Origin: JAEUIE01 sp035430005
GTDB taxonomy: Bacteria > Planctomycetota > Planctomycetia > Gemmatales > HRBIN36
DNA: 64,000 bases
NCBI GenBank assembly: GCA_035430005.1
Contig: DAOMFV010000005.1
Span: forward strand, 15,259 to 79,258
Reading direction: 5' to 3'
Position numbers and translations under genes: made by a program. Under the pieces are notes generated by a model. It saw only the letters and a program-made list of their open reading frames with translations. It was not told where the DNA came from and did no database searches. Below are positions 44,192 to 53,205 of this stretch, one piece after another; positions within the stretch are counted from its first letter, which is position 1, and the number at the start of each line of letters is the position of its first letter.

Positions 44192-45823
44192 TTACCAGCG
44201 ATAGCCATAAATGATGTAAAGCAAGTCTGAGTCAACCGCTTTGTTTGGCCCAGCGGTGTTCTCCAGGAAGCTGCCGCCGAAAAGTTTGCTGTAGCCCACC
44301 ATCAAGTCCGAATGCTTGGTCAGATGGAAGTTGGCGGTGAAATCAAGTTCGGTACCCACATCACGCCCGGCTGATCCATTGGGAGAACGGCGATAGGCGC
44401 TGCCTGCTGCGTTGTAAAGGGCGTCCTCACTCTCAGCCAGCCAGAAATGATGGGCCTGGAACCAGAGTGTCATCCAGTTGACGGGGTACAGGAATAAGTG
44501 AGCATTTAGATCCTGGATATTCTGCCTGCCTACCAGGTCAGCCCAACCCAGGTAGTAGTGGCCAAAAGGAAAGAGCTGATTGAAAGTGTTGTAGTTACCA
44601 GAGTTGGGATTCGAATCACCACTGGCATAGTCGTAGTAGAGCCAGAAGGTCGGATTCATAGGCAACTGATCAAAGTGATAGCCAGCACCTGCGGTAGCCA
44701 TGCCGGCAACGATGCTTTCTTTGCCTCGTTCACCGAGTTGCAGTGCGACTTCGCCATCCCATAAGAAGTTGTACTTATCGCCAGAGTAACGAGTGCCCAG
44801 GGTATGAGCCTGGAAGGGGGCACGAGCAATACCTTGTTGGACAACGGTGTTCTCGTTATCGAGATAGAGATAATAGAAATCGACAGACTGCCCTTTTTCT
44901 GGTCGATACGTTGTCCAGAGACCGGCAAAGTTCTGCTTCTCATCCCATGAATCGAGCTTGTTGGCATCGGGAATGACAGGCCTGACCCAGAACGCGGTGA
45001 CATCCCAATCCTCACCCTGCCTGAAAGCTGACACACCCTGGAACGTACGGCGAGTATTAGCCCAATCCAGCGATGAGATCAGTCGCTGGGAGCCAAGGAG
45101 CATTTCCTGACGACCGACTCGCACATAGACGGGTTTACCATCGACTTCGCCCAGTTTCATGTCCATGAACAAGTTGAGGAAGTCAGCCCGGTTAACATCA
45201 TTAGGCAGGGGAGGTAGATCATATCCTGTGATATCGGCTGAGATAAACTCGGTGTAGATTCGGAACTTGTCTTGGTACCAGAGGTCGCCATAAGCACGAA
45301 CTCGTTCAACGGTGTATGTATTATTCACCTCGGTCAGTCGGCTGTTGCCTTCGTTCATATTGCGAATCCAGGCTTGGCCACCTGTAGAAAAGAGCCAATT
45401 GTCGCCAATACGAATTCGCTTGAGGGGATCAAAGAAATCGTGACTGGTGTTATTTGGATCATCCAAATATCGGAAATCAGCGTTGAAGAGGCCGGGCTGC
45501 ATCAAAGCAAAGGGCGGGTAACCATACTTGGGCGGACTCTCTCTCCATTCGCCACGAAGTTCATCCAGCACCGAATAGTAGCCAGGTCCCTTGGGAGGGT
45601 TAGGAAAATTGCCGGTCCGTGGCGTGGGCCAGATGGGTGGCACGTTTTTGAAGTCAAATGCTCCATTCCCTGAGCATGTGTCACAGGGTGCAACGACAAC
45701 TACAGGAGCTGCGATTTCCTTAACTGGTGCTTCTTGAGCACATATAGTAGGTGATTCTGCCAAAAAAGCGCTGATACACCCCACCATCAGAACGTGGCAC
45801 CAGGGCCAATGGTTTCGGACCAT
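44192..45823 (-). CDS. Alginate-export (AlgE)-type outer membrane porin
   Basis: 543 residues from the ATG at 45823, with GGAGGG upstream (the ATG at 45835 overlaps it). A signal peptide (about 1-30, ending ICAQ) is followed by a short Cys pair (CDTC) and a long beta-barrel of alternating aromatic strands. Hallmark segments are TVERVRAYGDLWYQDKFRIY, YVRVGRQEMLLGSQRLI and RRTFQGVSAFR. The final strand ends in YGYRW, a C-terminal aromatic as in outer-membrane barrels. It lies convergent to nrfA. Anion permeability is plausible for nitrate/nitrite uptake, but the true substrate is unknown. Confidence 0.85.
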   Translation of the reverse strand: MVRNHWPWCHVLMVGCISAFLAESPTICAQEAPVKEIAAPVVVVAPCDTCSGNGAFDFKNVPPIWPTPRTGNFPNPPKGPGYYSVLDELRGEWRESPPKYGYPPFALMQPGLFNADFRYLDDPNNTSHDFFDPLKRIRIGDNWLFSTGGQAWIRNMNEGNSRLTEVNNTYTVERVRAYGDLWYQDKFRIYTEFISADITGYDLPPLPNDVNRADFLNLFMDMKLGEVDGKPVYVRVGRQEMLLGSQRLISSLDWANTRRTFQGVSAFRQGEDWDVTAFWVRPVIPDANKLDSWDEKQNFAGLWTTYRPEKGQSVDFYYLYLDNENTVVQQGIARAPFQAHTLGTRYSGDKYNFLWDGEVALQLGERGKESIVAGMATAGAGYHFDQLPMNPTFWLYYDYASGDSNPNSGNYNTFNQLFPFGHYYLGWADLVGRQNIQDLNAHLFLYPVNWMTLWFQAHHFWLAESEDALYNAAGSAYRRSPNGSAGRDVGTELDFTANFHLTKHSDLMVGYSKLFGGSFLENTAGPNKAVDSDLLYIIYGYRW

Positions 45824-46137
45824 GACACCCTCCATGATAGTCTGTCGTGCTCAGCTTCCTGCTGAGATCTCAGGTTCAGCATCGACACTTTCAAAGTGGA
45901 TAGTTGCATCTTATTAGACAGACTTCTGCCTTTTTTGGCAGGAGCCAACATAAGCACGCAGATTCGCTACAGATTAACAGGGTTTGTAATCTGAACATTG
46001 GTGACAATGCGAAGGACCAGAGAAAATGACCTTAATTAACGAAACAATGGTAGTTTATTCTCTATATTATCGATAACTGCCCTGTTCACCCTTATGATAG
46101 GCTATTCCGCCCATCAGATTGCACGAACCGGTGACTT
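45824..46137. promoter_or_regulatory. Divergent promoter region of porin and monoheme protein
   Basis: About 310 bp between divergent genes. It contains a short hairpin (ctcagc/gctgag near 45850-45866) and an A/T-rich stretch around 46030-46075 suited to a promoter. I see no copy of the palindrome at 38751. Confidence 0.4.
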
Positions 46138-47430
46138 ATGTTTGCCATTCGTTTCTACGCAGTCCTGCTGCTCTACATTCTCGGTCTACCATCACTCCGT
46201 GCCGATGATATCGAACACGATCCCATCAATTACTCCAAAGCAACACCGAACAACATCATCACTCAACTCCAGGAACGCCTGAATGGTGGAAAAACTTCAA
46301 TTCATTATGACGATGACACCGGCTATTTGAAAGGTGTTCTCAAAGAACTGAAGATTCCCCTTTCTTCTCAGGTTCTGGTTTTCTCCAAGACCAGCATGCA
46401 ACGACCACGCATCAATCCCAAGACTCCTCGAGCGCTCTACTTCAACGATGACACCTATATAGGGTTTTGCCTGCATGGTTCCGTGCTGGAAGTTTCTACT
46501 ACGGACTCCACTTTAGGCACCGTGTTCTACACCGTCGATCAGGAGCGTCACAACAAACCAGTCATCACAAGGCAGACCGATAGTTGTCTCATTTGTCATG
46601 CCTCATCGTACAATCACGGCCTACCAGGACACCTCGTCCGATCAGTTTATCCTGATCGGAACGGAGAGCCATTGCTCGCTTCTGGTTCCTATCGAACGGA
46701 TCAGACCAGCCCCTTCTCCGAACGTTGGGGCGGCTGGTATGTCACTGGAACGCATGGCAAACAGGAACACCTCGGTAATCGCTTCTATCACAAACGAAAT
46801 GAAGCGATCGATGATTCTCTTCGTACTCAGAACGTCACTGATCTTTCACAACACTTTACCGTAGGCCTCTATCCTTCGCCTCACAGCGATCTCGTCGCTC
46901 TCATGGTGCTGGAACATCAAACAGCGATGCATAATCGAATCACCAGGGCAACGCTCGATACCCGATTGGCGCTCTACTACCAGGATGACATGAATAAATC
47001 GTTCAACGAAAAGCCTGGAACGGTCTTTGATTCGACTAAAAGACGTATCCAAAGTGTCAGCGATGAACTGGTTAGATATCTACTTTTTAGCGGCGAAGCC
47101 AGACTGACTGATCCCATTGCAGGCTCATCTACTTTTGCCCAGGAGTTCAGTCAGCGTGGGCCCTTAGACAAGCAAGGCCGATCGCTTCGACAGTTTGATC
47201 TGAAGACCAGGCTGTTTCGCTATCCATGCAGCTATCTTATCTATTCGGAATCCTTTGACGGCATGCCTGTCGCTGTTCGTGAAGTAGTTCTAAAACAACT
47301 GTTCGATACTTTGACCGGCAAAGATCAATCAGCTGCCTACGCCCATCTTAGCCCAGCCGACCGCAAGGCTATTCTGGAGATTTTGCGAGAGACCAAGCCA
47401 AATCTGCCTGATTACTGGAGAATGAAATAG
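46138..47430 (+). CDS. Secreted monoheme cytochrome-like protein, unknown family
   Basis: 430 residues. A signal peptide (AIRFYAVLLLYILGLPSLRA) is followed by one heme site CLICH (near residue 150-154). Conserved-looking segments are QVLVFSKTSMQRPRINPKTP, ALYFNDDTYIGFC and LYPSPHSDLVALMVLEHQT. The function is unknown. It is adjacent to the nrf and cbb3 genes but has its own promoter region. It may be a periplasmic redox protein; I cannot place it more precisely. Confidence 0.7.
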   Translation: MFAIRFYAVLLLYILGLPSLRADDIEHDPINYSKATPNNIITQLQERLNGGKTSIHYDDDTGYLKGVLKELKIPLSSQVLVFSKTSMQRPRINPKTPRALYFNDDTYIGFCLHGSVLEVSTTDSTLGTVFYTVDQERHNKPVITRQTDSCLICHASSYNHGLPGHLVRSVYPDRNGEPLLASGSYRTDQTSPFSERWGGWYVTGTHGKQEHLGNRFYHKRNEAIDDSLRTQNVTDLSQHFTVGLYPSPHSDLVALMVLEHQTAMHNRITRATLDTRLALYYQDDMNKSFNEKPGTVFDSTKRRIQSVSDELVRYLLFSGEARLTDPIAGSSTFAQEFSQRGPLDKQGRSLRQFDLKTRLFRYPCSYLIYSESFDGMPVAVREVVLKQLFDTLTGKDQSAAYAHLSPADRKAILEILRETKPNLPDYWRMK

Positions 47431-47484
47431 GAATTACGATACTACCATTCTAAGTTCTCCTACATAGGTAGTTGTGCGGTGGGC

Positions 47485-47523
47485 CAGACATTCTTGTCTG
47501 GCCTGCACAGACAAGAATGTCTG
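47485..47523. repeat. Nested palindrome (cagacattcttgtctg pair)
   Basis: cagacattcttgtctg at 47485-47500 and cagacaagaatgtctg at 47508-47523 are exact reverse complements, separated by gcctgca, and each is itself partly self-complementary. They sit within a larger imperfect repeat (gtgggccagac/ctgtgccacc). There is no T-run. It may serve as a terminator or be a mobile REP-like unit, as seen in planctomycete genomes. Confidence 0.8.
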
Positions 47524-47598
47524 TGCCACCTAATCTCATATGTAGAGGCGCTTAGGATGGCGTTCTTGTTGCAGATCATGCCCTTCTTCATCCTGTGA

Positions 47599-48825
47599 AT
47601 GAGAATGCTGCAAACCATCAACGAGAAGTTTGGCCATCTGCGCCAGTATTTGAATTGGTCTGTAGAAGATGACAGGCATATTACGCAAATTCGCTCACTC
47701 TTGCTTCCCTTTGCTCCAGTCTTCATTGAAGACTTTTATGCAGAGATTGTGCGGCACCCGACGATTGCACGTGTCATCACCGGCGGTGATCAGCAGATCG
47801 CCCGGCTGCAACAGAGCCTGCTCCGCTGGATCGATGAGCTGCTCTCCGGTCGGTACGATGTGGAGTATGTGCAGCGGCGCTGGAAAGTCGGCTATCGGCA
47901 CGTGGAAATCGGGCTGGATCAAACCTACGTCAACATCGCCCATGCCCGATTGCGGATGCAAATGCAGTGCATCCTGCTCGAAGAGCTGAAGAAGGCGCCG
48001 GATCAACTTCGTGACTGTGAGATTACTCTCCACAAACTGCTTGATCTGGATCTGGCCCTGATCTCAGCGGCCTACGCCGCGGAATTGCAGGAACGACAAC
48101 ACAAGCAGGCCAAGCAGGATGAGCGCCTGGCAACGATAGGGCAGATGATTACCGGGCTGGCCCATGAAGCCCGCAATGCACTGCAGCGGATGCGGGCTTC
48201 GACGGAGAGCCTGGAACTGGATCTGGAAGAACAACCCAATCTGCATCCCGATCTGCACAGGCTGGGTGTTGCCCAGGATGATCTCACCAGGCTCTTTACG
48301 GAGGTGCAGAACTATGCCGCCCCGCTTGCCCTGGAACGGGAGTGGGTTGCTATCAGTCATATCGCCCAGCAGGCCTGGGAGAGCCTGACTCGGCAACGCC
48401 AGGGGCGAGACGCTCAACTGAAAATGATCATCCCAGCTGATCTCAATCATGGAAATCATGATGCCTTCCGGCTGCAACAGGTCTTCCGTAACTTCTTTGA
48501 AAACTCGCTAGCTGCCTGCAAAGATCCGGCCATCCTCGAAGTAACTGCCCAGCCACAAAGCATTGACGGACAAAGCTTCGCCGAGTTCCGTGTGCAGGAT
48601 AACGGACCAGGACTGAGCGAATCCGCACGGTTGCATGTCTTCGACCCCTTTTTTACGACGAAAACCAAGGGAACTGGCTTAGGCATGGCAATTGCACTAC
48701 GTATTGTCGATGCTCATGGTGGCCGCTTACAACTGGGCCCTGTTGGATCGACAGGAGCCGATTTCCGATTGCTTTTGCCTCGAGTGGAACATGTCCCCTC
48801 CGCTAAGGATCGCCATCGCGGATGA
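47599..48825 (+). CDS. Globin-coupled sensor histidine kinase
   Basis: 408 residues, cytoplasmic, no membrane helix. The N-terminal ~155 residues are a globin sensor domain with FAPVFIEDFYAEIVRHP and the F-helix VGYRHVEIGL; His101 is the probable proximal heme ligand. A coiled linker (about 160-180) leads to the kinase core: H-box GLAHEARNAL with His189, N-box FRNFFENSLAAC, G1 DNGPG and G2 KGTGLGMAIALRI. Globin-coupled kinases sense O2, NO or CO. It overlaps the response regulator gene by 35 bp. The start may be the next ATG two codons in. Confidence 0.9.
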   Translation: MRMLQTINEKFGHLRQYLNWSVEDDRHITQIRSLLLPFAPVFIEDFYAEIVRHPTIARVITGGDQQIARLQQSLLRWIDELLSGRYDVEYVQRRWKVGYRHVEIGLDQTYVNIAHARLRMQMQCILLEELKKAPDQLRDCEITLHKLLDLDLALISAAYAAELQERQHKQAKQDERLATIGQMITGLAHEARNALQRMRASTESLELDLEEQPNLHPDLHRLGVAQDDLTRLFTEVQNYAAPLALEREWVAISHIAQQAWESLTRQRQGRDAQLKMIIPADLNHGNHDAFRLQQVFRNFFENSLAACKDPAILEVTAQPQSIDGQSFAEFRVQDNGPGLSESARLHVFDPFFTTKTKGTGLGMAIALRIVDAHGGRLQLGPVGSTGADFRLLLPRVEHVPSAKDRHRG

Positions 48826-49171
48826 TGAATCCGAGATTCGCGATCACTACAGCAAGATCATCAAACGGCTCGGTCATGAAGTAGTGGCTGCGGTCGATAC
48901 GGGGAATGCGCTCATCGAAGTCTGCCAACGTCTGCATCCTGATCTGATCATCACCGATGTCCACATGCCTGGACTCGATGGGGATCAAGCGGTACGGGAA
49001 GTGTGGAAGTGCGAGACCATCCCGACAATTCTGATCTCTGCCTATGATCAACCCAAGGACTTTCCGCCGGCTGGTATCAACGTAGCCTGGGCCTATCTGA
49101 GCAAGCCCGTCAAAAGGCTCGACTTTGAAGCAGCCATTCGTGCTACAATGAATACAGCAACTTTCGAATGA
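48791..49171 (+). CDS. Single-domain response regulator
   Basis: 126 residues from the ATG at 48791; it begins inside the 3' end of the kinase gene. It is a CheY-like receiver: IADDESE acidic pair, phospho-acceptor Asp56 in IITDVHMPGLDG, ILISAYD (Thr/Ser site) and LSKPVKR with Lys. There is no output domain. It may be a phosphate relay or sink between the globin kinase and the NtrC-type regulator downstream. Confidence 0.88.
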   Translation: MSPPLRIAIADDESEIRDHYSKIIKRLGHEVVAAVDTGNALIEVCQRLHPDLIITDVHMPGLDGDQAVREVWKCETIPTILISAYDQPKDFPPAGINVAWAYLSKPVKRLDFEAAIRATMNTATFE

Positions 49172-49193
49172 GAAGCTCCCGCTCAGGGTAGAT

Positions 49194-50528
49194 ATGTCGT
49201 CTCACGAGATCCTTCTGGTTGATGATGAACAGGATTTGCGGGAACCAATGGCCCGCAACCTGGAGCGCTGCGGCTATCATGTCAAACAAGCGGCAAATGT
49301 CAAAACTGCCTTAGCTCTCCTGGAACAGCACGACATCGCCTGTGCGGTGGTAGATCACTTCATGCCCGAAGCAACGGGGATGGAGTTTCTCGAAAGTCTC
49401 CAAAAGCTGGGGCATGATTGTGGCGTGATCATGATGTCAGGCCAGGGGACGGTGCCTCTGGCTGTGGAAGCCATGAAGAAGGGGGCGGTGGACTTCCTGG
49501 TAAAGCCGGTGCGGTTACCTGAGTTGCAGGCTGCCATCGAAAGGCAGATCAATCATCTCCGGCTGCAACGGGAAAATGCTCATCTGAAGGGACTCCTGCG
49601 TCAGCAACGGCAGTCAGTACAGCTCATTGGTGAGTCTTCGGTCATATTGGAAGTGGAGCGGCTGATCGCCCGTATGGGCCCGACGAAGATGCCGGTCTTG
49701 ATTCAGGGCGAAAGCGGCACGGGAAAAGAACTGGTTGCACGAGCATTGGTAGAGCACAGCGAACTCATTGACCAGCCGATGGTTACGATCAACTGTGCAG
49801 CATTACCCGAACCGTTACTGGAGAGCGAGCTGTTTGGGCATGAAAAAGGGGCGTTTACCGGTGCTGCCTCCGCCAAGCCAGGGCTGTTTGAAGTGGCTGA
49901 TGGGGGGACGCTGTTCATCGATGAAATCGGCGAACTGGCTCCATCTCTTCAACCCAAGTTGTTGCGTGTCCTGGAAGATGGAAGCCTGAGACGGGTCGGT
50001 TCCATCAAGGAACGTCGAGTGAAGGTACGGCTCATAGCAGCCACCAATCGTGACCTGGCTCTGGAAGTCAAACAGGGTCGGTTCCGTGAAGACTTGTTCT
50101 ATCGCATCAACATGCTGACACTTGATCTGCCGCCGCTGCGTGAACGGGGCAACGATATCGTTCAACTGGTTCATCATTTTGTTGGCCCTGGCTGGCAGAT
50201 CGCTGATGGCGTGCTGAAAGCACTGCAACAGTATGATTGGCCGGGCAATGTTCGTCAGTTGCGCAATGCCATCGACCGATCCAAAGTCCTGGCTGATGAG
50301 AATGTGATCGAACTTCGCAACTTCCCCGCTGAGATTGTGGAGACAAATCAATCGGCTATCAGTGAATCGGCTCAAGAAACCCAGGCACTAAGTGTGGTGA
50401 CCAGACAGCATCTGATGGAAGTAATGCAGCGGGCGGGCAACAATAAGTCTCATGCAGCCAAGCTGGTGGGCGTGACGAGGCGGTCGCTCTACCGGCTGCT
50501 GGAAAAGTACGGAATAGGGACGAATTAG
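49194..50528 (+). CDS. NtrC-family sigma-54-dependent response regulator
   Basis: 444 residues. The receiver has Asp54 in AVVDHFMPEATG and Lys104 in FLVKPV. The AAA+ domain has Walker A GESGTGKE (172-179), the sigma-54 contact loop GAFTGA (219-224), and Walker B-like GGTLFIDEIGEL. The C-terminal Fis-type helix-turn-helix is NNKSHAAKLVGVTRRSLYRL. It should activate sigma-54 promoters, presumably those of nap/nrf or cbb3, in response to the globin kinase. The gene follows the receiver by 22 bp and precedes the cbb3 operon by about 190 bp. Confidence 0.93.
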   Translation: MSSHEILLVDDEQDLREPMARNLERCGYHVKQAANVKTALALLEQHDIACAVVDHFMPEATGMEFLESLQKLGHDCGVIMMSGQGTVPLAVEAMKKGAVDFLVKPVRLPELQAAIERQINHLRLQRENAHLKGLLRQQRQSVQLIGESSVILEVERLIARMGPTKMPVLIQGESGTGKELVARALVEHSELIDQPMVTINCAALPEPLLESELFGHEKGAFTGAASAKPGLFEVADGGTLFIDEIGELAPSLQPKLLRVLEDGSLRRVGSIKERRVKVRLIAATNRDLALEVKQGRFREDLFYRINMLTLDLPPLRERGNDIVQLVHHFVGPGWQIADGVLKALQQYDWPGNVRQLRNAIDRSKVLADENVIELRNFPAEIVETNQSAISESAQETQALSVVTRQHLMEVMQRAGNNKSHAAKLVGVTRRSLYRLLEKYGIGTN

Positions 50529-50721
50529 TTCCATACCCGCCTCTCACACCTGTGCGGCTCCGCACACTTTGAGGTCGACCGCACACCAAAACCGAAACGC
50601 TAGTGTTGGTATTTCCTGCTTTTTTTGCAGACCATTCGTGAAACTGCTGTACCCGTTTCCTTCGGTACGGCACTTGCTTGACTCGATGTTGAACTGTCTC
50701 GACTTCGAGGAAGTGCCTTTC

Positions 50722-53016
50722 ATGAGTAATGCAGCGGGTCTAATGCCGGGCGTACAGCTCGAAGAATACAAATACGACGACAAGATTGTCCGGGCCTTCG
50801 CGCTGGTCACGGTCATCTGGGCTTTGGTTGCCATGCTGGCCGGTGTCCTTATCGCGCTGCAGATGGTGATCCCCGGATTGAACCTGGGACTGACTTATAC
50901 CTCCTTTGGCAGATTGCGGCCACTGCATACCAATGCGGCCATCTTTGCTTTTGGTGGCAATGCCATCTTTGCGGCAGTCTATTACTCCACCCAGCGATTG
51001 TGCAAGGCTCGGATGTGGAGTGACCGGTTGAGCTGGCTGCACTTCTGGGGCTGGCAGGCGATCATCGTCTCAGCAGCCATCACCTTACCCCTGGGTTTCA
51101 CACAGGGTAAGGAATACGCCGAGCTGGAATGGCCCATTGATATTGCCATTGCCGTGGTCTGGGTGGCTTTCTTTGGCGTCAACTTCTTCATGACACTTGC
51201 TTGCCGCCGGGAACGCCACATGTATGTCGCTCTCTGGTTTTACATAGCCACCATTGTGACCGTGGCGGTGTTGCATGTGTTCAACAGCCTTGTCATTCCG
51301 GTCGGCTTGTTCAAAAGCTATTCGATTTATGCCGGGGTACAGGATGCCTTCATGCAGTGGTGGTATGGCCACAATGCGGTAGCATTCTTTCTGACGACAC
51401 CGTTTCTGGGTCTGATGTACTACTTCCTGCCGAAGGCGGCGGAACGGCCCATCTTCTCGTATCGGTTGAGCATTATTCACTTCTGGTCGCTGGTCTTCAT
51501 TTACATCTGGGCTGGTCCGCACCATCTGCACTACACCGCGATGCCGGAATGGTCGACAACGCTGGGCATGCTCTTTTCCCTGATGCTCTGGATGCCTTCG
51601 TGGGGCGGCATGATCAATGGACTGCTTACCCTGCGTGGAGCCTGGCGGAAAGTGACCGAAGACCCCGTGCTGAAGTTCTTTGTCGTCGGTATCACCTTTT
51701 ATGGCATGGCGACGTTCGAAGGGCCGGTGCTTTCCATCAAATCGGTCAATGCCCTGTCCCACTACACAGACTGGACGATTGCCCACGTGCATGGGGGAGC
51801 GCTTGGCTGGAACGGCATGATGACCTTCGGCATGATCTACTGGTTGCTGCCCCGACTCTTCCAGACCAAACTCTACAGCAAGAAGCTGGCCGAGTGGCAC
51901 TTCTGGCTCGGCACGATTGGCATCCTGCTGTATATCGTCCCCATCTATGTCGCCGGGCTTACTCAAGGCCTGATGTGGCGAGCTATCGATAATCAGGGTA
52001 ACCTGATGTATCCGAAGTTCATCGAAACCGTGATGGTACTCGCCCCCATGTACTGGATTCGAGTCTTCGGAGGCTTGCTCTTCGTCAGCGGCGTGTTCCT
52101 CTTGCTCTATAATTTCATCCGCACCTGGATGACCCGACCAGCTGTGTACGAAGAGCCTGTCTACACTGCACCGGCACTGTCGGCTGAGTATCAGGATGCC
52201 CCAGCACCTGTCTCGAAACTGGAAAACGTGACTGAATTCGGGAAATCGGTCGATGTCTGGTCAACCTTCTGGTGGCACCGGGTGTGGGAACGGATGCCGC
52301 TCAAGTTCACCGTGTGGGTGATTATTGCTGTGGTTTCTGCGACGCTGTTTGAACTGATCCCGACGTTTCTGATTCGTTCCAACATCCCTGCGTTGCCGGG
52401 CGTGAAGCCTTACACTCCGCTGGAACTCGCCGGGCGTGATCTCTACATCGCCAACGGCTGTTACAACTGCCATTCGCAGATGATCCGCCCGATTCTGTCG
52501 GAAACGAAGAGGTATGGTCCCTATTCAAAGCCGGGCGAGTTTGTCTTCGACCACCCATTCCAATGGGGATCACGGCGCATCGGCCCTGACCTGGCACGTG
52601 AAGGCGGAGCTCAGAATGCCCTTTGGCACACGACTCACTTCCGTGATCCGACCAATACCAGCCCAGGCTCCATCATGCCGGCTTACCCTTCATTCGAGCA
52701 GACGGAACTAAACTTCCGTACCATTCCGGAACGGGTGCAGGCCAACAACTTCCTTGCTGGTGGCCAGGCCTATTCACCTTCCGAACTCGAGAATGCCGAG
52801 AAACTGGCTCATGAGCAGGCCAGGAAGATCGCCACGGATATCGTCCAGCAGAACGGCAGCCAGGGCAGCCTTCCTGCCAACCTGGATCAGACGCAACTGG
52901 TGGCGCTCATTGCCTACCTGCAACGGTTAGGCGTCGAACAGGCCGATGCACCGCCAAGCAAGCCTGTCACTGCCCCTGTAGATGCAGGCAAGCCTGCAGC
53001 AACCCCGGTCAAATAA
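50722..53016 (+). CDS. ccoNO: Fused cbb3 oxidase subunit CcoN-CcoO
   Basis: 764 residues from the ATG at 50722. Residues ~30-480 are CcoN with about 12-14 helices and heme/Cu ligands in WWYGHNAVAFF, AGPHHLHYT, and HVHGGALGWNG. A linker leads to CcoO: one helix (~530-555) and a c-type heme site CYNCH at 580-584 followed by SQMIRP. The two subunits are separate in most bacteria; here they form one chain. The protein is a high-affinity terminal oxidase reducing O2 to water and pumping protons. It heads an operon with the small subunit, CcoP and all assembly genes. The much longer frame start at 50569 lacks a membrane-like N-terminus. Confidence 0.93.
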   Translation: MSNAAGLMPGVQLEEYKYDDKIVRAFALVTVIWALVAMLAGVLIALQMVIPGLNLGLTYTSFGRLRPLHTNAAIFAFGGNAIFAAVYYSTQRLCKARMWSDRLSWLHFWGWQAIIVSAAITLPLGFTQGKEYAELEWPIDIAIAVVWVAFFGVNFFMTLACRRERHMYVALWFYIATIVTVAVLHVFNSLVIPVGLFKSYSIYAGVQDAFMQWWYGHNAVAFFLTTPFLGLMYYFLPKAAERPIFSYRLSIIHFWSLVFIYIWAGPHHLHYTAMPEWSTTLGMLFSLMLWMPSWGGMINGLLTLRGAWRKVTEDPVLKFFVVGITFYGMATFEGPVLSIKSVNALSHYTDWTIAHVHGGALGWNGMMTFGMIYWLLPRLFQTKLYSKKLAEWHFWLGTIGILLYIVPIYVAGLTQGLMWRAIDNQGNLMYPKFIETVMVLAPMYWIRVFGGLLFVSGVFLLLYNFIRTWMTRPAVYEEPVYTAPALSAEYQDAPAPVSKLENVTEFGKSVDVWSTFWWHRVWERMPLKFTVWVIIAVVSATLFELIPTFLIRSNIPALPGVKPYTPLELAGRDLYIANGCYNCHSQMIRPILSETKRYGPYSKPGEFVFDHPFQWGSRRIGPDLAREGGAQNALWHTTHFRDPTNTSPGSIMPAYPSFEQTELNFRTIPERVQANNFLAGGQAYSPSELENAEKLAHEQARKIATDIVQQNGSQGSLPANLDQTQLVALIAYLQRLGVEQADAPPSKPVTAPVDAGKPAATPVK

Positions 53017-53028
53017 ACGGAGGCGCCT

Positions 53029-53205
53029 GTGATTCGCGAGTTGATGAAGTATCTGGATGCGTCATTCTGTGCGGAAGCGGCACTGGTGCTCTTCCTCGGG
53101 GCGTTCTTCGCCGTCACCCTGCGTGCCCTGCTGACACAGGGATACCTCGCCAGGAAACAGGCAGCCATCCCACTTTCGGACGGTCAGGAGGTTACACGAT
53201 CATGA
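53029..53205 (+). CDS. Small CcoQ-like membrane subunit
   Basis: 58 residues from a GTG at 53029 preceded by GGAGG. It has one helix (about 15-36: CAEAALVLFLGAFFAVTLRA) and a polar C-terminus (LARKQAAIPLSDGQEVTRS). Size, single helix and the position between the catalytic subunit and CcoP match CcoQ, which stabilises cbb3 oxidase. Sequence similarity is weak, so the name is positional. Its stop overlaps the CcoP start (ATGA), indicating coupling. No other reading explains this 185-bp gap. Confidence 0.75.
   Translation: MIRELMKYLDASFCAEAALVLFLGAFFAVTLRALLTQGYLARKQAAIPLSDGQEVTRS

Noticed and set aside
47460..47726. Minus-strand 88-residue frame over the nested palindrome
   Set aside because: Its C-terminal residues simply translate the palindromic repeat; it overlaps the start of the globin kinase and has no domain.
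50640..50721. Sigma-54 promoter (GG-N10-GC) before the cbb3 operon
   Set aside because: cggcacttgct near 50670 looks similar, but the GG to GC spacing is wrong and no clean match was found.
51085..51992. Antisense frames of 260-290 residues inside ccoN
   Set aside because: The His-rich composition follows from reverse reading of the membrane protein codons; CcoN motifs on the other strand are decisive.
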